Shown here: positions 52,727 to 61,900 of the stretch, one piece after another
Numbering within the stretch: position 1 is the first letter of the stretch
How the letters are laid out: each line of letters begins with the position of its first letter
Source of the DNA: Arthrobacter sp. 31Y
Lineage (GTDB): Bacteria > Actinomycetota > Actinomycetes > Actinomycetales > Micrococcaceae
NCBI RefSeq assembly: GCF_000526335.1
Contig: NZ_JAFW01000001.1
Span: forward strand, 3,162,001 to 3,226,000
Length of the DNA stretch: 64,000 nt
Direction of reading: 5' to 3'
The notes under the pieces: generated by a model
What the model was told of the DNA's origin: nothing
The model's database searches: none
The model's input: the letters and a program-made list of their open reading frames with translations, nothing else
Program-made: the position numbers and the translations under genes

Positions 52727-53947
52727 CTAACGGCACGCCTCCAAATCCTCGCCGTACTCCAACCAGTCCGGCAGGTCCTCACTGAAGGCGTCGCGGATGG
52801 CGGGCGATCCCGCGCTCCGCCAGTCGACGTCGTCGTTAATCTCGATCTCGTACTTCTTCCACTCAAACCAATTGATCATCTTCAATTGCGGGTAATTTTG
52901 ATGGGTTTCAGCGGAGAATACCTGACGCCACCACGCCTGCTTCACGTCCACTTCGGAGGCACCGTCACGGGCCGGGGTGAAGATGGCAGCCGTCTCCGGA
53001 ATGGCCACCGGCTTGTTGTGGTCCACCCCGTACACCTGATAGAAATCCGGGACGGAACTGTCGTCGCCGGCGGTGCCGCTGTAAGTGCCGGTCAGCATGG
53101 CCAGGAACTTGCCCGGCTCCGAGACATCGTTGTTACCCCAGGGCCGCTGATTGCCCCAGTGATACAGGGAAACTCCCACCCAATCCACGGCGTCGTCCCC
53201 TGGGTAGTAGGGCGCGTAGGTGTCATCGGCCATGGTGAGGGCGCCATCATGGTCTGTGTCCAGCGCCGCGAAATCCGGACTGCCCGGACGCGCCGCAAAC
53301 TGGCCACCCGTAAACGGGTAGCCGCCACCGTAGTTCGGGGCCCACATCATGGACGTCCCCGGTGCCTGCGAATGCACGGCAGCGGCCACCCTCCGGAACA
53401 CCTCCACATAACGCAGCGGCTGCTGGCCCCAGGAATACCAGGAACCGTTCATCTCATGCGCCAAACGTACGACGACGGGCGTCCCCTGATCGTTGATGGC
53501 CCGTAAGTCGGTGGCGAGTTTGGCGATCACTTCCTCACTCAAAGTCTCCAAGCCGCCGTGCGGTTCGAGCGTCAGGAGCAACACGCCGCCCGTTGGGCGG
53601 ACCTGGGTGACGGCGTTGGTGGTGTGCGCCCACGTTTCGTCGTCGTAGGGGATATCCGAGAACTGCACTACCACCGCCGGATCATGGCCGAGATTTTCCC
53701 GGTGCTCGGACAAGGTCTCCGAGTCCCAATCCAGGTTCACGCCCAGAAGCACGCCATCCTTGGGGATCATGGTGGAAGCATCCCCGGCCCGGCAGAGGGA
53801 CAAAGCCTGGACTACCGGGACCACCTCCTGGGAAGCAAAACTCAAACCCGTGGCAGCCAGGGCAGTGACCACCAAAGGGATGAGCAGGCTGGCCCGCCGG
53901 CGTTTTGTGTTCGGGTGTCCCGTGAAAGTGGGAGGAGCCGGCGCCAC
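52727..53947 (-). CDS. GH26-like secreted glycanase with EF-hand loop
   Basis: A 406-residue protein with an N-terminal membrane or signal segment (SLLIPLVVTALAATGLSFAS after KRRR). The catalytic domain resembles glycoside hydrolase family 26: GVLLGVNLDWDSETLSEHRE, VVVRLAHEMNGSWYSWG with the acid/base Glu, MMWAPNYGGGYPFTGG and KPVAIPETAAIF with a probable nucleophile Glu. DTDHDGALTMAD (just before DAVDWVGVSLYHWG) is an EF-hand-type calcium loop inside the domain. GH26 enzymes cut beta-mannans or mixed-linkage glucans. The GTG at 53947 is preferred over a TTG 51 bases upstream because it follows the STAS stop and has GGGG six bases before it. Confidence 0.8.
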   Translation of the reverse strand: MAPAPPTFTGHPNTKRRRASLLIPLVVTALAATGLSFASQEVVPVVQALSLCRAGDASTMIPKDGVLLGVNLDWDSETLSEHRENLGHDPAVVVQFSDIPYDDETWAHTTNAVTQVRPTGGVLLLTLEPHGGLETLSEEVIAKLATDLRAINDQGTPVVVRLAHEMNGSWYSWGQQPLRYVEVFRRVAAAVHSQAPGTSMMWAPNYGGGYPFTGGQFAARPGSPDFAALDTDHDGALTMADDTYAPYYPGDDAVDWVGVSLYHWGNQRPWGNNDVSEPGKFLAMLTGTYSGTAGDDSSVPDFYQVYGVDHNKPVAIPETAAIFTPARDGASEVDVKQAWWRQVFSAETHQNYPQLKMINWFEWKKYEIEINDDVDWRSAGSPAIRDAFSEDLPDWLEYGEDLEACR

Positions 53948-53949
53948 GG

Positions 53950-54405
53950 TCAGCCCCAGCCCAGGGAACGACGGCGACGCCCGAAGAGGCTCCGCCAACT
54001 CAAGCGAGGCGCAAGCCCGCGTGGCCGCACAAGTGCTGTGCCGCCGTCGACCGCATCTTGACGGTTTGCATAGACGCGGGCCACGTGACCCAGATGGGCT
54101 TGGAGGCGGGTTTCCTGCAGCTCGCTGGAATGACCGAAAAGGCGGAGATCGCCGCCGCGCAACCGGAGAAGGTGCAACACCTCAAGCAGCCCTACGACGC
54201 CTGAGGCTCCCACGGATGTCACGGCACCGACATCCACCAGCACCAGGATGGGACCGTCCGCGGCGGCCTTGGCGGACGAGTGGCGAACGGCGAGAACGGT
54301 AGTGGCGTCCAAAGCGCCGGTAAGGGTCATCTCCAGACTCGTCAGATCCGCCGTCTTCTTCTGTGCGGAGTAAATGGTCATTGGGGCAGGGGAGAGCATG
54401 GACAT
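53950..54405 (-). CDS. STAS-domain (anti-anti-sigma-like) protein
   Basis: A 151-residue protein with a single STAS domain (about 20-120). LEMTLTGALDATTVLAVRHS SA and ILVLVDVGAVTSVGASGVVG LLEVLHLLRLRGGDLRLFGH match the SpoIIAA-like fold. The phosphorylatable serine is retained in GASGVV, but the preceding residue is not the usual aspartate. The basic tail SWRSLFGRRRRSLGWG is unusual. It lies between the GT2 synthase and the GH26 gene on the same strand, so it is probably part of their operon and could regulate polymer synthesis. AAGGAG eight bases upstream supports the ATG at 54405. Confidence 0.85.
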   Translation of the reverse strand: MSMLSPAPMTIYSAQKKTADLTSLEMTLTGALDATTVLAVRHSSAKAAADGPILVLVDVGAVTSVGASGVVGLLEVLHLLRLRGGDLRLFGHSSELQETRLQAHLGHVARVYANRQDAVDGGTALVRPRGLAPRLSWRSLFGRRRRSLGWG

Positions 54406-54449
54406 GGGGGTCGCTCCTTGCTGGGGGATGGAACGGCGTGTGATTGCTG

Positions 54450-56387
54450 TCAGTGTTTAGATGCGGAGGCAGTGCCAAGGACGCTGGTGAGCTCCTTCGG
54501 GGTGGGCATCGGTTCCTTCAGATTTTCGCCGGGACCCCGGTACCTTGCCGCGCCGATCACCACGCTCAACAGCGCCAGGTCCAATGCAACCCAGGCAAGC
54601 GTGATGAGGGTGGGATACAGCGGCGCTTCCCCGAACGTCACTCGGGCAATGCCGATGAGCGAGGACACAACGAGCAATGCCATGGCTGCCATTTGCAGCC
54701 TGACATGCTGAAAACCGCGTCCTGCAGCCTGCCTGCTCTTGGCCGTCACCGAGAACGTGAGGTGCTTGCCAAGGAAGACCGCCGCCGCACCGGAACACGT
54801 GGCCGCTATCCAGGTGGGAAACAGCGCGAAGGACCATTGCTGGCCCCGCCACAGCCCCTTGGACCCGTTGCCCGCTACCTGGAAAAGCAGCTGGCACGAA
54901 ACGAAAAAGGGCAGGAAAAGGCAGAAGAACACCACTGGACTGGCAGTCAGCGGATAGGTCCCAGCCACCAAGAACACCACAGGCGCTGCAATGTAGCTCA
55001 GGGCGGCGAAGCCATTCAGATAGCTCGTCATAGTGCCCAAATACATGAGCCGTTGGGCCACGGTGAGGCCCCGAAGCAAAACCGGATTATCACTAAAGAA
55101 CACCTGCATGGTGCCGGCCGCCCATCGCTGCCGCTGCGAAAGCATGGTGGACACGTCCTCAGGGGCCAGTCCGTGAACCAGGACCTCGTGGTGGTAAACA
55201 CTGCCCCACCCCATTGCGTGAAGGTGCATGGCCGTTGCCATGTCCTCGGTAATGGTGGTTGTATCCATGGGATGGATGGCCAAAGCCTGGTCCGTGTGCG
55301 CCACATCCACTGATTCCAGGACCGCGTCCAGTTCCGGCACCACATCGTCCATGGCATCGGGGAACGCCAACGCAGCCGTATGGAAGGCGACGCGGAGCTC
55401 GAAAGTGATCTCGGCGAGGACATCGCCCCTGCGCACCTGATGCTCCGCACGCGCCACTGCCTCCAAGGCCTGTTCTGCGACCGGCATGGCGGCAGGATGG
55501 CGCCTACCCAGTTCGCCATGGAGGTCCTGGAGCCTCGACCGGCCCCTGCGCAAAGCGCGCCACGTCTGCTCAGTGGCTGTCCGGGTGTACCGGGTCAGGC
55601 CCAGGGCCATCAGGGCTTCCCGGCGAAGGACAGCATTCGAACCGCAGAAGAACGCCGCGTCCCAACCGTCCTTGCCCTGCTGGATGGGGCCGTAGAAGAG
55701 TTCCGCCTGGCTTCCCAAGGGGTCCCGTTCTGGTACATTCCAAAAGTGCTGAGGGGTCTGGACAAAGGCCACTTCCCCGGCGTCGAAATAGCCCAGGACA
55801 CGGTCCAGGAAGCGGGGCTCAGGGACTTGGTCTGCGTCAAAGATGGCCACAAACTCGCCCGTTGTCACGGACAGGGCGTTGTTGACGTTCCCTGCCTTCG
55901 CGAAGCGCTGCCGGCCATCCCACTCCGGGCCGCGGGTGATGTACCCGACGCCGATCTGCCGGGCTGCGGCGGCAAACTCAGCGCGGTCGCCGTCGTCCAG
56001 GATCCAGGTTTCGTGCGGATACGTCATATCCCTGGCCGCAATGGCCGTTGTGAGCACCAGGTCCAGAGGTTCGTTGTAGGTGGCGATGAAAACGTCCACC
56101 GATCTGCCCGGCAGGGCAGGTGGGGGAGGGGGACGTCGTCGTGCGTTCCACATGGTCACGGCGTAAAGCGCTGATTCGCCAAGGCTGTAGGTCTCCGCCG
56201 CCACGAGGGGCAGCGAGATCCACCAAGCATCCCAGGCCACAGTGCTGGACCAACGCCAGCTGATATAGATCAATCCGAAGGAAACCACCAGAACTGCAAG
56301 GATCCTTACCAGTATTTGTCTGTAAATGCCCATCTTTAGCCTCCGGTAACTGCTGGGGAAAAGGCCAAGGCGCGCCAGTATGTCCAT
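54450..56387 (-). CDS. BcsA-like processive GT2 glycosyltransferase
   Basis: A membrane synthase of 645 residues (667 if a TTG at 56453 is used). Two N-terminal and about five C-terminal membrane helices enclose the catalytic domain. Motifs are ATYNEP, DDGD, FDADQVP, FFCGSNAVLRR, TEDMATAMHLH and QRQRWAAG, the D,D,D,Q(Q/R)xRW set of cellulose-synthase-type enzymes. About 110 extra residues (from ALGLTRYTRT to IHPMDTTT) lie between FFCGS and TED. No PilZ domain follows, so direct cyclic-di-GMP binding is not evident, and no BcsB gene is nearby. The ATG at 56387 is preferred since GAAGAG lies close upstream and the TTG has no ribosome site. The polymer is not known. Confidence 0.88.
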   Translation of the reverse strand: MDILARLGLFPSSYRRLKMGIYRQILVRILAVLVVSFGLIYISWRWSSTVAWDAWWISLPLVAAETYSLGESALYAVTMWNARRRPPPPPALPGRSVDVFIATYNEPLDLVLTTAIAARDMTYPHETWILDDGDRAEFAAAARQIGVGYITRGPEWDGRQRFAKAGNVNNALSVTTGEFVAIFDADQVPEPRFLDRVLGYFDAGEVAFVQTPQHFWNVPERDPLGSQAELFYGPIQQGKDGWDAAFFCGSNAVLRREALMALGLTRYTRTATEQTWRALRRGRSRLQDLHGELGRRHPAAMPVAEQALEAVARAEHQVRRGDVLAEITFELRVAFHTAALAFPDAMDDVVPELDAVLESVDVAHTDQALAIHPMDTTTITEDMATAMHLHAMGWGSVYHHEVLVHGLAPEDVSTMLSQRQRWAAGTMQVFFSDNPVLLRGLTVAQRLMYLGTMTSYLNGFAALSYIAAPVVFLVAGTYPLTASPVVFFCLFLPFFVSCQLLFQVAGNGSKGLWRGQQWSFALFPTWIAATCSGAAAVFLGKHLTFSVTAKSRQAAGRGFQHVRLQMAAMALLVVSSLIGIARVTFGEAPLYPTLITLAWVALDLALLSVVIGAARYRGPGENLKEPMPTPKELTSVLGTASASKH

Positions 56388-56453
56388 ACGCTCTTCAGAG
56401 CGAATTTGGGAGGACACGGCTGACGCGCCTGGAGCTGCATCGTCGATGCTCAA

Positions 56454-56673
56454 GGGAAGGAATTCGGCTGCGAACGGAATGTCCTTACTGCCAATGGGCT
56501 TGAAACTCTTGTCAAAGCCAATCGGTTCCTTATTCCACTTTCCCCCGCGGACATTTCATCCTCGTTACGGCATTGAAAAGAAGACCCGCGTTGATTATTT
56601 CCTTGCCGTGACGTTTCGCGTGTCGCATCGAAAAGGCTTGCGCACCACAGACAAAGGCCTTCAGAGTGGCACC
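56454..56673. other. Divergent region between GT2 and GH16 genes
   Basis: This 220-base region separates the synthase and the secreted GH16 enzyme. It is slightly less GC-rich than its surroundings and has AT-rich stretches (TTGATTATTTCC), but I could not assign a clear promoter or operator. The GH16 ATG has no strong ribosome site. Confidence 0.4.
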
Positions 56674-57936
56674 ATGAAGCGAAGACTCATGCCCCTGACG
56701 ATGCTTGTCGCCGGCCTGACCATCGCAGCTACCCTCATTGCCCCGGAGCCATCTGCTCTGGCAGCCGCTGGTATGCCCGCCCCCGGAACGCTGGTCTGGA
56801 GCGACGAATTCAACGCCCCCGCCAGCACGGCGCCCGACCCCGGAAAATGGACTCACGACACCGGAGGATCCGGATGGGGCAACGGCGAACTGCAGTACTA
56901 CACCAACAGCACCAGCAATGCTGCAACCGATGGTCAGGGAAACATGGCCATCACGGCCCGCAGGGAAAACCCCGCGGGATATGAGTGCCACTACGGAACG
57001 TGCAAGTACACCTCCGCCCGGCTGTTGACGGCGGGCAAGTTTAGCCGGACACAGGGCCGGTTCGAAGCCCGGCTTAAACTGCCCAAAGGCCAGGGCATGT
57101 GGCCCGCCTTCTGGATGCTCGGAGACAACGTCTTCACCGACGGTTGGCCTGCCAGCGGCGAACTGGATGTCATGGAAAATGTTGGCAAGGAACCCGGAAC
57201 GGTCTGGGGAAGCATCCATGCCCCCGGCTACTCCGGGCCAAATGCTTCAAATGCCAGCTACACACTGCCTGGGGGTCAGGCCCTGAGCGATGCTTTCCAC
57301 ACGTTCACCGTTGACTGGGGGCCCGACTCCATCACTTGGTACATCGACGGAATCTCTTACTCACGGAAAACCAAAGCCACAACTTCCGGACCGTGGGTCT
57401 TCGACCACAATTTCTTCCTTCTGCTGAATCTTGCCGTGGGCGGCCATTGGCCGGGAGCGCCGGATGCGGGCACGGCGTTTCCCCAGACCCTGCTGGTTGA
57501 TTACGTCCGCGTCTATGAGCTTGCTTCGGTTCCGGCGACGCCCGCTTCGCCCGCCAGCACGCGCATCCAGGGCTATGCCGGGAAGTGCCTTGATGTGGCC
57601 GGTCGGCAGGCCGCTGACGGCGCTCCACTGCAACTTTGGGACTGCGACACTTCCGCTTCCGAGCAGTGGACTTTGGCCGCCAACGGCACCATCCGCTCAC
57701 TGGGCAAGTGCATGGACGTGGCGTGGGGATCAACGGCCAACGGCGCACCAGTCCAACTCACCAGCTGCAACGGCAGCCCGGCACAGCAATTCGTTGTGAA
57801 CAGTGCCGGGGATCTGGTGAACCCGCAGGCCAACAAATGCGTGGACGTAGTCGACTGGAATTCATCCAACGGTGCGAGGATGCAACTGTGGGATTGCGCC
57901 GGTACCACCAACCAAAAGTGGTGGCGGATGGTGTAA
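56674..57936 (+). CDS. Secreted GH16 glucanase with CBM13 lectin domain
   Basis: A 420-residue secreted protein. A signal peptide (MKRRLMPLTMLVAGLTIAAT) ends near ALAAA. The GH16 domain (about 35-285) contains NGELQYYTNSTSNAATDGQG, GMWPAFWMLGDNV and the catalytic GELDVMENVG (E-x-D-x2-E). The C-terminal 130 residues are a ricin-B/CBM13 trefoil with repeated CLDVAG-QLWDCD-EQW units. It is closest to endo-beta-1,3-glucanases (laminarinases). It is divergent from the BcsA-like synthase locus and may trim its product or degrade fungal glucan. The start ATG fits the signal peptide; the frame is open upstream without one. Confidence 0.92.
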   Translation: MKRRLMPLTMLVAGLTIAATLIAPEPSALAAAGMPAPGTLVWSDEFNAPASTAPDPGKWTHDTGGSGWGNGELQYYTNSTSNAATDGQGNMAITARRENPAGYECHYGTCKYTSARLLTAGKFSRTQGRFEARLKLPKGQGMWPAFWMLGDNVFTDGWPASGELDVMENVGKEPGTVWGSIHAPGYSGPNASNASYTLPGGQALSDAFHTFTVDWGPDSITWYIDGISYSRKTKATTSGPWVFDHNFFLLLNLAVGGHWPGAPDAGTAFPQTLLVDYVRVYELASVPATPASPASTRIQGYAGKCLDVAGRQAADGAPLQLWDCDTSASEQWTLAANGTIRSLGKCMDVAWGSTANGAPVQLTSCNGSPAQQFVVNSAGDLVNPQANKCVDVVDWNSSNGARMQLWDCAGTTNQKWWRMV

Positions 57937-58059
57937 TAAAAGCGTCCGACGGCGGCGCGCAACTTTGCGGGGTCCGGCGGCTATTGCTGGGGCGGCTGGG
58001 GAGCTTCCTGGAGTAGCGGGCCGGGCTGGCAACTGTGCGCAGCCGTCGCGGCGGTTGGT

Positions 58060-58098
58060 GGCCGGACCTGGCTGGCTTTTGGGTGGCCGGGTCCGGCC
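58060..58098. terminator. Possible bidirectional hairpin between GH16 and nei genes
   Basis: GGCCGGACC (58060-58068) and GGTCCGGCC (58090-58098) form a nine-base stem with a 21-base loop in the 200-base convergent gap. Its place fits termination of one or both genes. There is no T-run, and the rest of the gap shows nothing clear. Confidence 0.4.
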
Positions 58099-58136
58099 GG
58101 TTGCTTGTGTTTCTTGAGCAGGGGGTTTCTGACCAG

Positions 58137-58967
58137 TCAGGGCGCTGGCTGGCAGCGCGGACAGAAGTAGATGTCCCGTTCCTCCGTGCCGTCCGGTCCG
58201 GCCAGGAGGCCGCGGCGGATGGTGGCACCACAGCGCCTGCAGGGTTGGCGTTCCCGGCCATACACCCAATACCCGGGACGCAGGGCGCGTGGCCCCAGAG
58301 TGGTCCGCCGCCCGGGGCCCAGATTTTCGCCGAGAAGGCGTTTGGCGTCCCTAACTGTTTTGGGAAGGTCCGGAACTTCTCCTACCGGCAGGGCAGGGTG
58401 TATGCCGGACAAGTAGCACGACTCGCACCGGTAGATATTGCCGATGCCTGCAAGCTTCCGTTGGTCCAGCAGCGCAAATCCCACGGTGACGTCCGGTTCG
58501 GCGCGAAGCCTGCGCAAAGCTTCTTCCTCGTCCCAGTCCGGACCGAGCAAGTCCGGCCCGAGGTGCCCAACAATCTTGTCTTCCTCAACGGTGGGCACCA
58601 CTTCCAGGATGCCGAGTGAGAACCCGACCGCGTCTGCGGAGTCCGTGCGGAGCACACACCGCGCAGTGTGGCCGGGTTTCGTCCAGCGGCCCCCGGGTGG
58701 GTAGATCATCCAGTTCCCTTCCATTTTGAGGTGGGAGTGGATGGTCAGTGCACGGGGCTTCCTGCTGGCGCCGGGTTCCTCGTCAACGGGTCCGGACAGG
58801 CGCATGAGAAGGTGCTTGCCCCTGGGAACAACCTCGGTCATGGTCCAGCCCGCCAGGTTCAGGGTGGCAAATCGGGGCACACGGAAGTCTGAGGCCTTGA
58901 TGATCTTCCCGGCCAACGCTTCGTTCAGGCGTGAGGCAGCCCGCCAAATGGAATCGCCTTCAGGCAC
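58137..58967 (-). CDS. nei: Endonuclease VIII-like DNA glycosylase
   Basis: A 276-residue Fpg/Nei-family DNA repair enzyme. It begins (V/M)PEGDSIWRAASRLNEALA; the processed Pro1 and Glu2 are the catalytic residues, so the GTG at 58967 must be the start although the frame stays open upstream. The lysine in VPRGKHLLMR and the H2TH block LLDQRKLAGIGNIYRCESCY are present. The zinc finger CRRCGATIRRGLLAG with a distal CPRC pair closes the protein. It excises oxidised pyrimidines and nicks the strand. Its start overlaps the lhr stop by 8 bases, the same gene order as in mycobacteria. Confidence 0.95.
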   Translation of the reverse strand: MPEGDSIWRAASRLNEALAGKIIKASDFRVPRFATLNLAGWTMTEVVPRGKHLLMRLSGPVDEEPGASRKPRALTIHSHLKMEGNWMIYPPGGRWTKPGHTARCVLRTDSADAVGFSLGILEVVPTVEEDKIVGHLGPDLLGPDWDEEEALRRLRAEPDVTVGFALLDQRKLAGIGNIYRCESCYLSGIHPALPVGEVPDLPKTVRDAKRLLGENLGPGRRTTLGPRALRPGYWVYGRERQPCRRCGATIRRGLLAGPDGTEERDIYFCPRCQPAP

Positions 58968-61900
58968 GGATCCGGAGTCCCTTCGGAGTGGAGTAAGCCC
59001 CCGCGGCGGCGAGAGCAACGGCTATGGGAGTTTCCAGGAGATCGTGGCCGTTGACCTTCTCCATGAAGAGTTTGTCCACGGCACCGCGGCGCACCACATC
59101 CACCAAGGCCTGCGCCGCAACTGTCAGCACGGCGTCGTCCTGGCTGAACGTGAGCAGAGTCTTGCCGCCGCGTTCGACGTAAAGGACCAACGCGCCGTCG
59201 ACCATCACTACCAGCGCTCCGGCCTTACGCCCGGGACGGTGACCGGAACCGGCGTCGACGGAAAGCGCGGGCCACGGAAGAGCAGCACCGTACGGGTTGG
59301 CGGGGTCGGTTGCGGCAAGGGCAAGCGCGGATGGCTCGGCTTTGGAGATGCGCGCGTCCTCGGTGAAGGACCTGAGACGGTCCACCGTGGCGGGGACGGC
59401 GAACTGGGCCGCCCCCAGATGCTCGATGAAGTAGCCGCGGCGGCATCGGCCGGCCTCCTCCAGGCGGGCCAGGACTTTGTACATGAGCCCGAAGCCGCCG
59501 ATGATGTTCTCTGCCATGACCGAGCCGCGGGTGACCACGCCGTAGCGGTCCAGCAAGAGCTCAGCGGTGCCGCGGGCGTGGATAGTGGGGTCCAGTTCCG
59601 GCGCGGGTAGCGCTGACCAGCGACCCACGGCCGACGGCGGGGCAGCCGCGACGCCGCCTGCCACCGAGCCATAGCGACCACCCGTTAGCCCGGGAGAACC
59701 CAACAATCCCGTCCCGTGGGAACGGCCCAACCTGCTCATGCGCGGGGCGCGGGCCCTCGGCGCCTTGGCCACTTGCCGGTGCGCGGTCCTTCCGCCCGCG
59801 ATCATGGCCCTCACCGGAGCGAAAGTATCGCCTGTCACCCGGCCGGCCCAGACGAGGTCCCACAGGGCAGAAACCACGGCGTCGTCGCTCAACACCGCAT
59901 CCATGCCCCCTGCTACGTCCGTGAGTTGCCGGAAGAAGTAGCCACCACCTGCGCTGAAGTGTTCCAGAAGCCGTTGCTGGGCGTCGCCTGGTTCGAACTC
60001 GGGGTCCGGGTTGAGCGTCAGCTCAGCGGAATCGGCTACATGGAGGCTGATCCAGCCGTCGTTCCCTGGCAAGGACCCTGCCCCGGACCAGAGGAGTTCG
60101 CCAGCTGCCATGAGTTCGTCCAGCATGGCCGGTTTGTAGTCCGCCACCCTGCTCGCGAGGACCAGGGGTTCCCACGCGGATGCCGGGATGGGCACACCGG
60201 ACAATTGGTCCACTGCCGTGATGATGCCGTCCAACCCCCGCAAAGCCTGGCTTCGGGACTTTCCTGGCGCGGTCACGTTCTGCCAGGCCGGCAGGAAACG
60301 ACCATAGGCGGCCGTGTCCACGGGCTCCACCTCGGCCCGCAACGCTGCGAGTGAACGACGCCGCAGCTTCCGCAGGACCTCGGCATCGCACCATTCACTG
60401 GACGGCGGGGCGTCCACGGTCATGAGTTCTGAGTCGGCTCGTTCCGCAGGCTGCTCGGCGACAGCGTGGGGCCGGAACTCGCCTTCCACCACGCGACCGT
60501 CGTCAGCGAGGCGCTTCAAAGCCGTATTGACCACCGCGACGCCAAGCCCCAGCCTGGCCGCAGCTTCTGAGGCAGTGAAGGGACCATGGGTGCGCGCGTA
60601 CCGGGAAACGAGATCGCCCAAAGGATCGTGGACAGGCTCAATGAAGGCGAGCGGCACACCCATGGGCAGCGGAACGCCGATTGCGTCACGGAGCCGCGCC
60701 GAGTCCTCAATGGCAGCAAAACGCTCGACGCCGCCGATGGTTACCTTCAGTGCGCGGTTGGCTTTCTGCAATGCCGCGAGGTGGGACCCGGCGTCCGCCA
60801 CGCTGCCATGAGCGGCCTGCGGGGTTTCTTCGAGCTGTTCCAGATCCTCGGTTTGCTCAGGCCCTTGGAGCCGCTCTGCGACTTCTTCGACGTTGAGCGG
60901 GCCCAGCAGCCGCAGGAGATCGGCCACGCCTTCCATGCCGCGAACACGACGGTCCGGCGCAAGCCGCTGTAGCTCCAGTTCTGTTGCGTCTATGACCTCG
61001 GCATCCAGAAGTTCGCGCAGTTCTACGCGGCCCAAGAGTTCGTTGAGGAGCGTGGAGTCCAAGGCCAGGGCGGCGGCCCGGCGTTCGGCCAAGGGGGAGT
61101 CGCCCTCGTAGAGGAACTGCGCCACGTACCCGAACAGCAGGGACTTCGCGAAGGGTGAGGGCTGCTGGGTGGTGGTCTCCACGATCCTGAGTTCCCGGCG
61201 CTCCACGGATGCCGCAATGTCTTTGAGCGCGGGGAGATCGTAAACATCCTGCAAGCATTCCCGCACTGTTTCGAGCACGATGGGGAATGAGGGATACTTC
61301 CTGGCGACATCAAGCAATTGGGCAGAGCGCTGACGTTGCTGCCACAGGGGCTGACGCTTGGCCGGATTTTGCCGGGGGAGGAGCAGTGCGCGGGCGGCGC
61401 ACTCGCGGAACCTTGAGGCAAACAGCGCACTGCCGCCCACTTCGGCGGTGACGATTTGTTCGAGTTCCTCCGGGTCGAAGAGAAATAGCTCAGCGCCGGG
61501 TGGCTCGTCTTCCATCATGGGCACCCTCAGGACAATGCCGTCGTCGGCTGCCATGGCCGAGCCGTCCAAGCCATAGCGTTGCTGCAGGCGTTGGCCCACG
61601 GCCAGTGCCCACGGGGCATGAACGGGCATGCCGAACGGGCTGTGGAGGACTACCCGCCAGTCGCCGAGTTCGTCATGGAACCGTTCCACCACCAAGGTTC
61701 GATCGCTGGGGACAATCTCCGTGGCTTCCTTTTGCTCCCTGAGGTACTGAAGCAGGTTACTGGCGGCGAAGGCGTCCAGTCCGCTGGCCTGGCAGCGTTC
61801 CATTGCCGGGGCTTCGTCCGCGGCCGAGAGTTCCCGGATGAAGGCGCCCAGCGCACGGCCCAGATCCACAGGCCTGCCAAGGGAGTCGCCTTTCCAGAAT

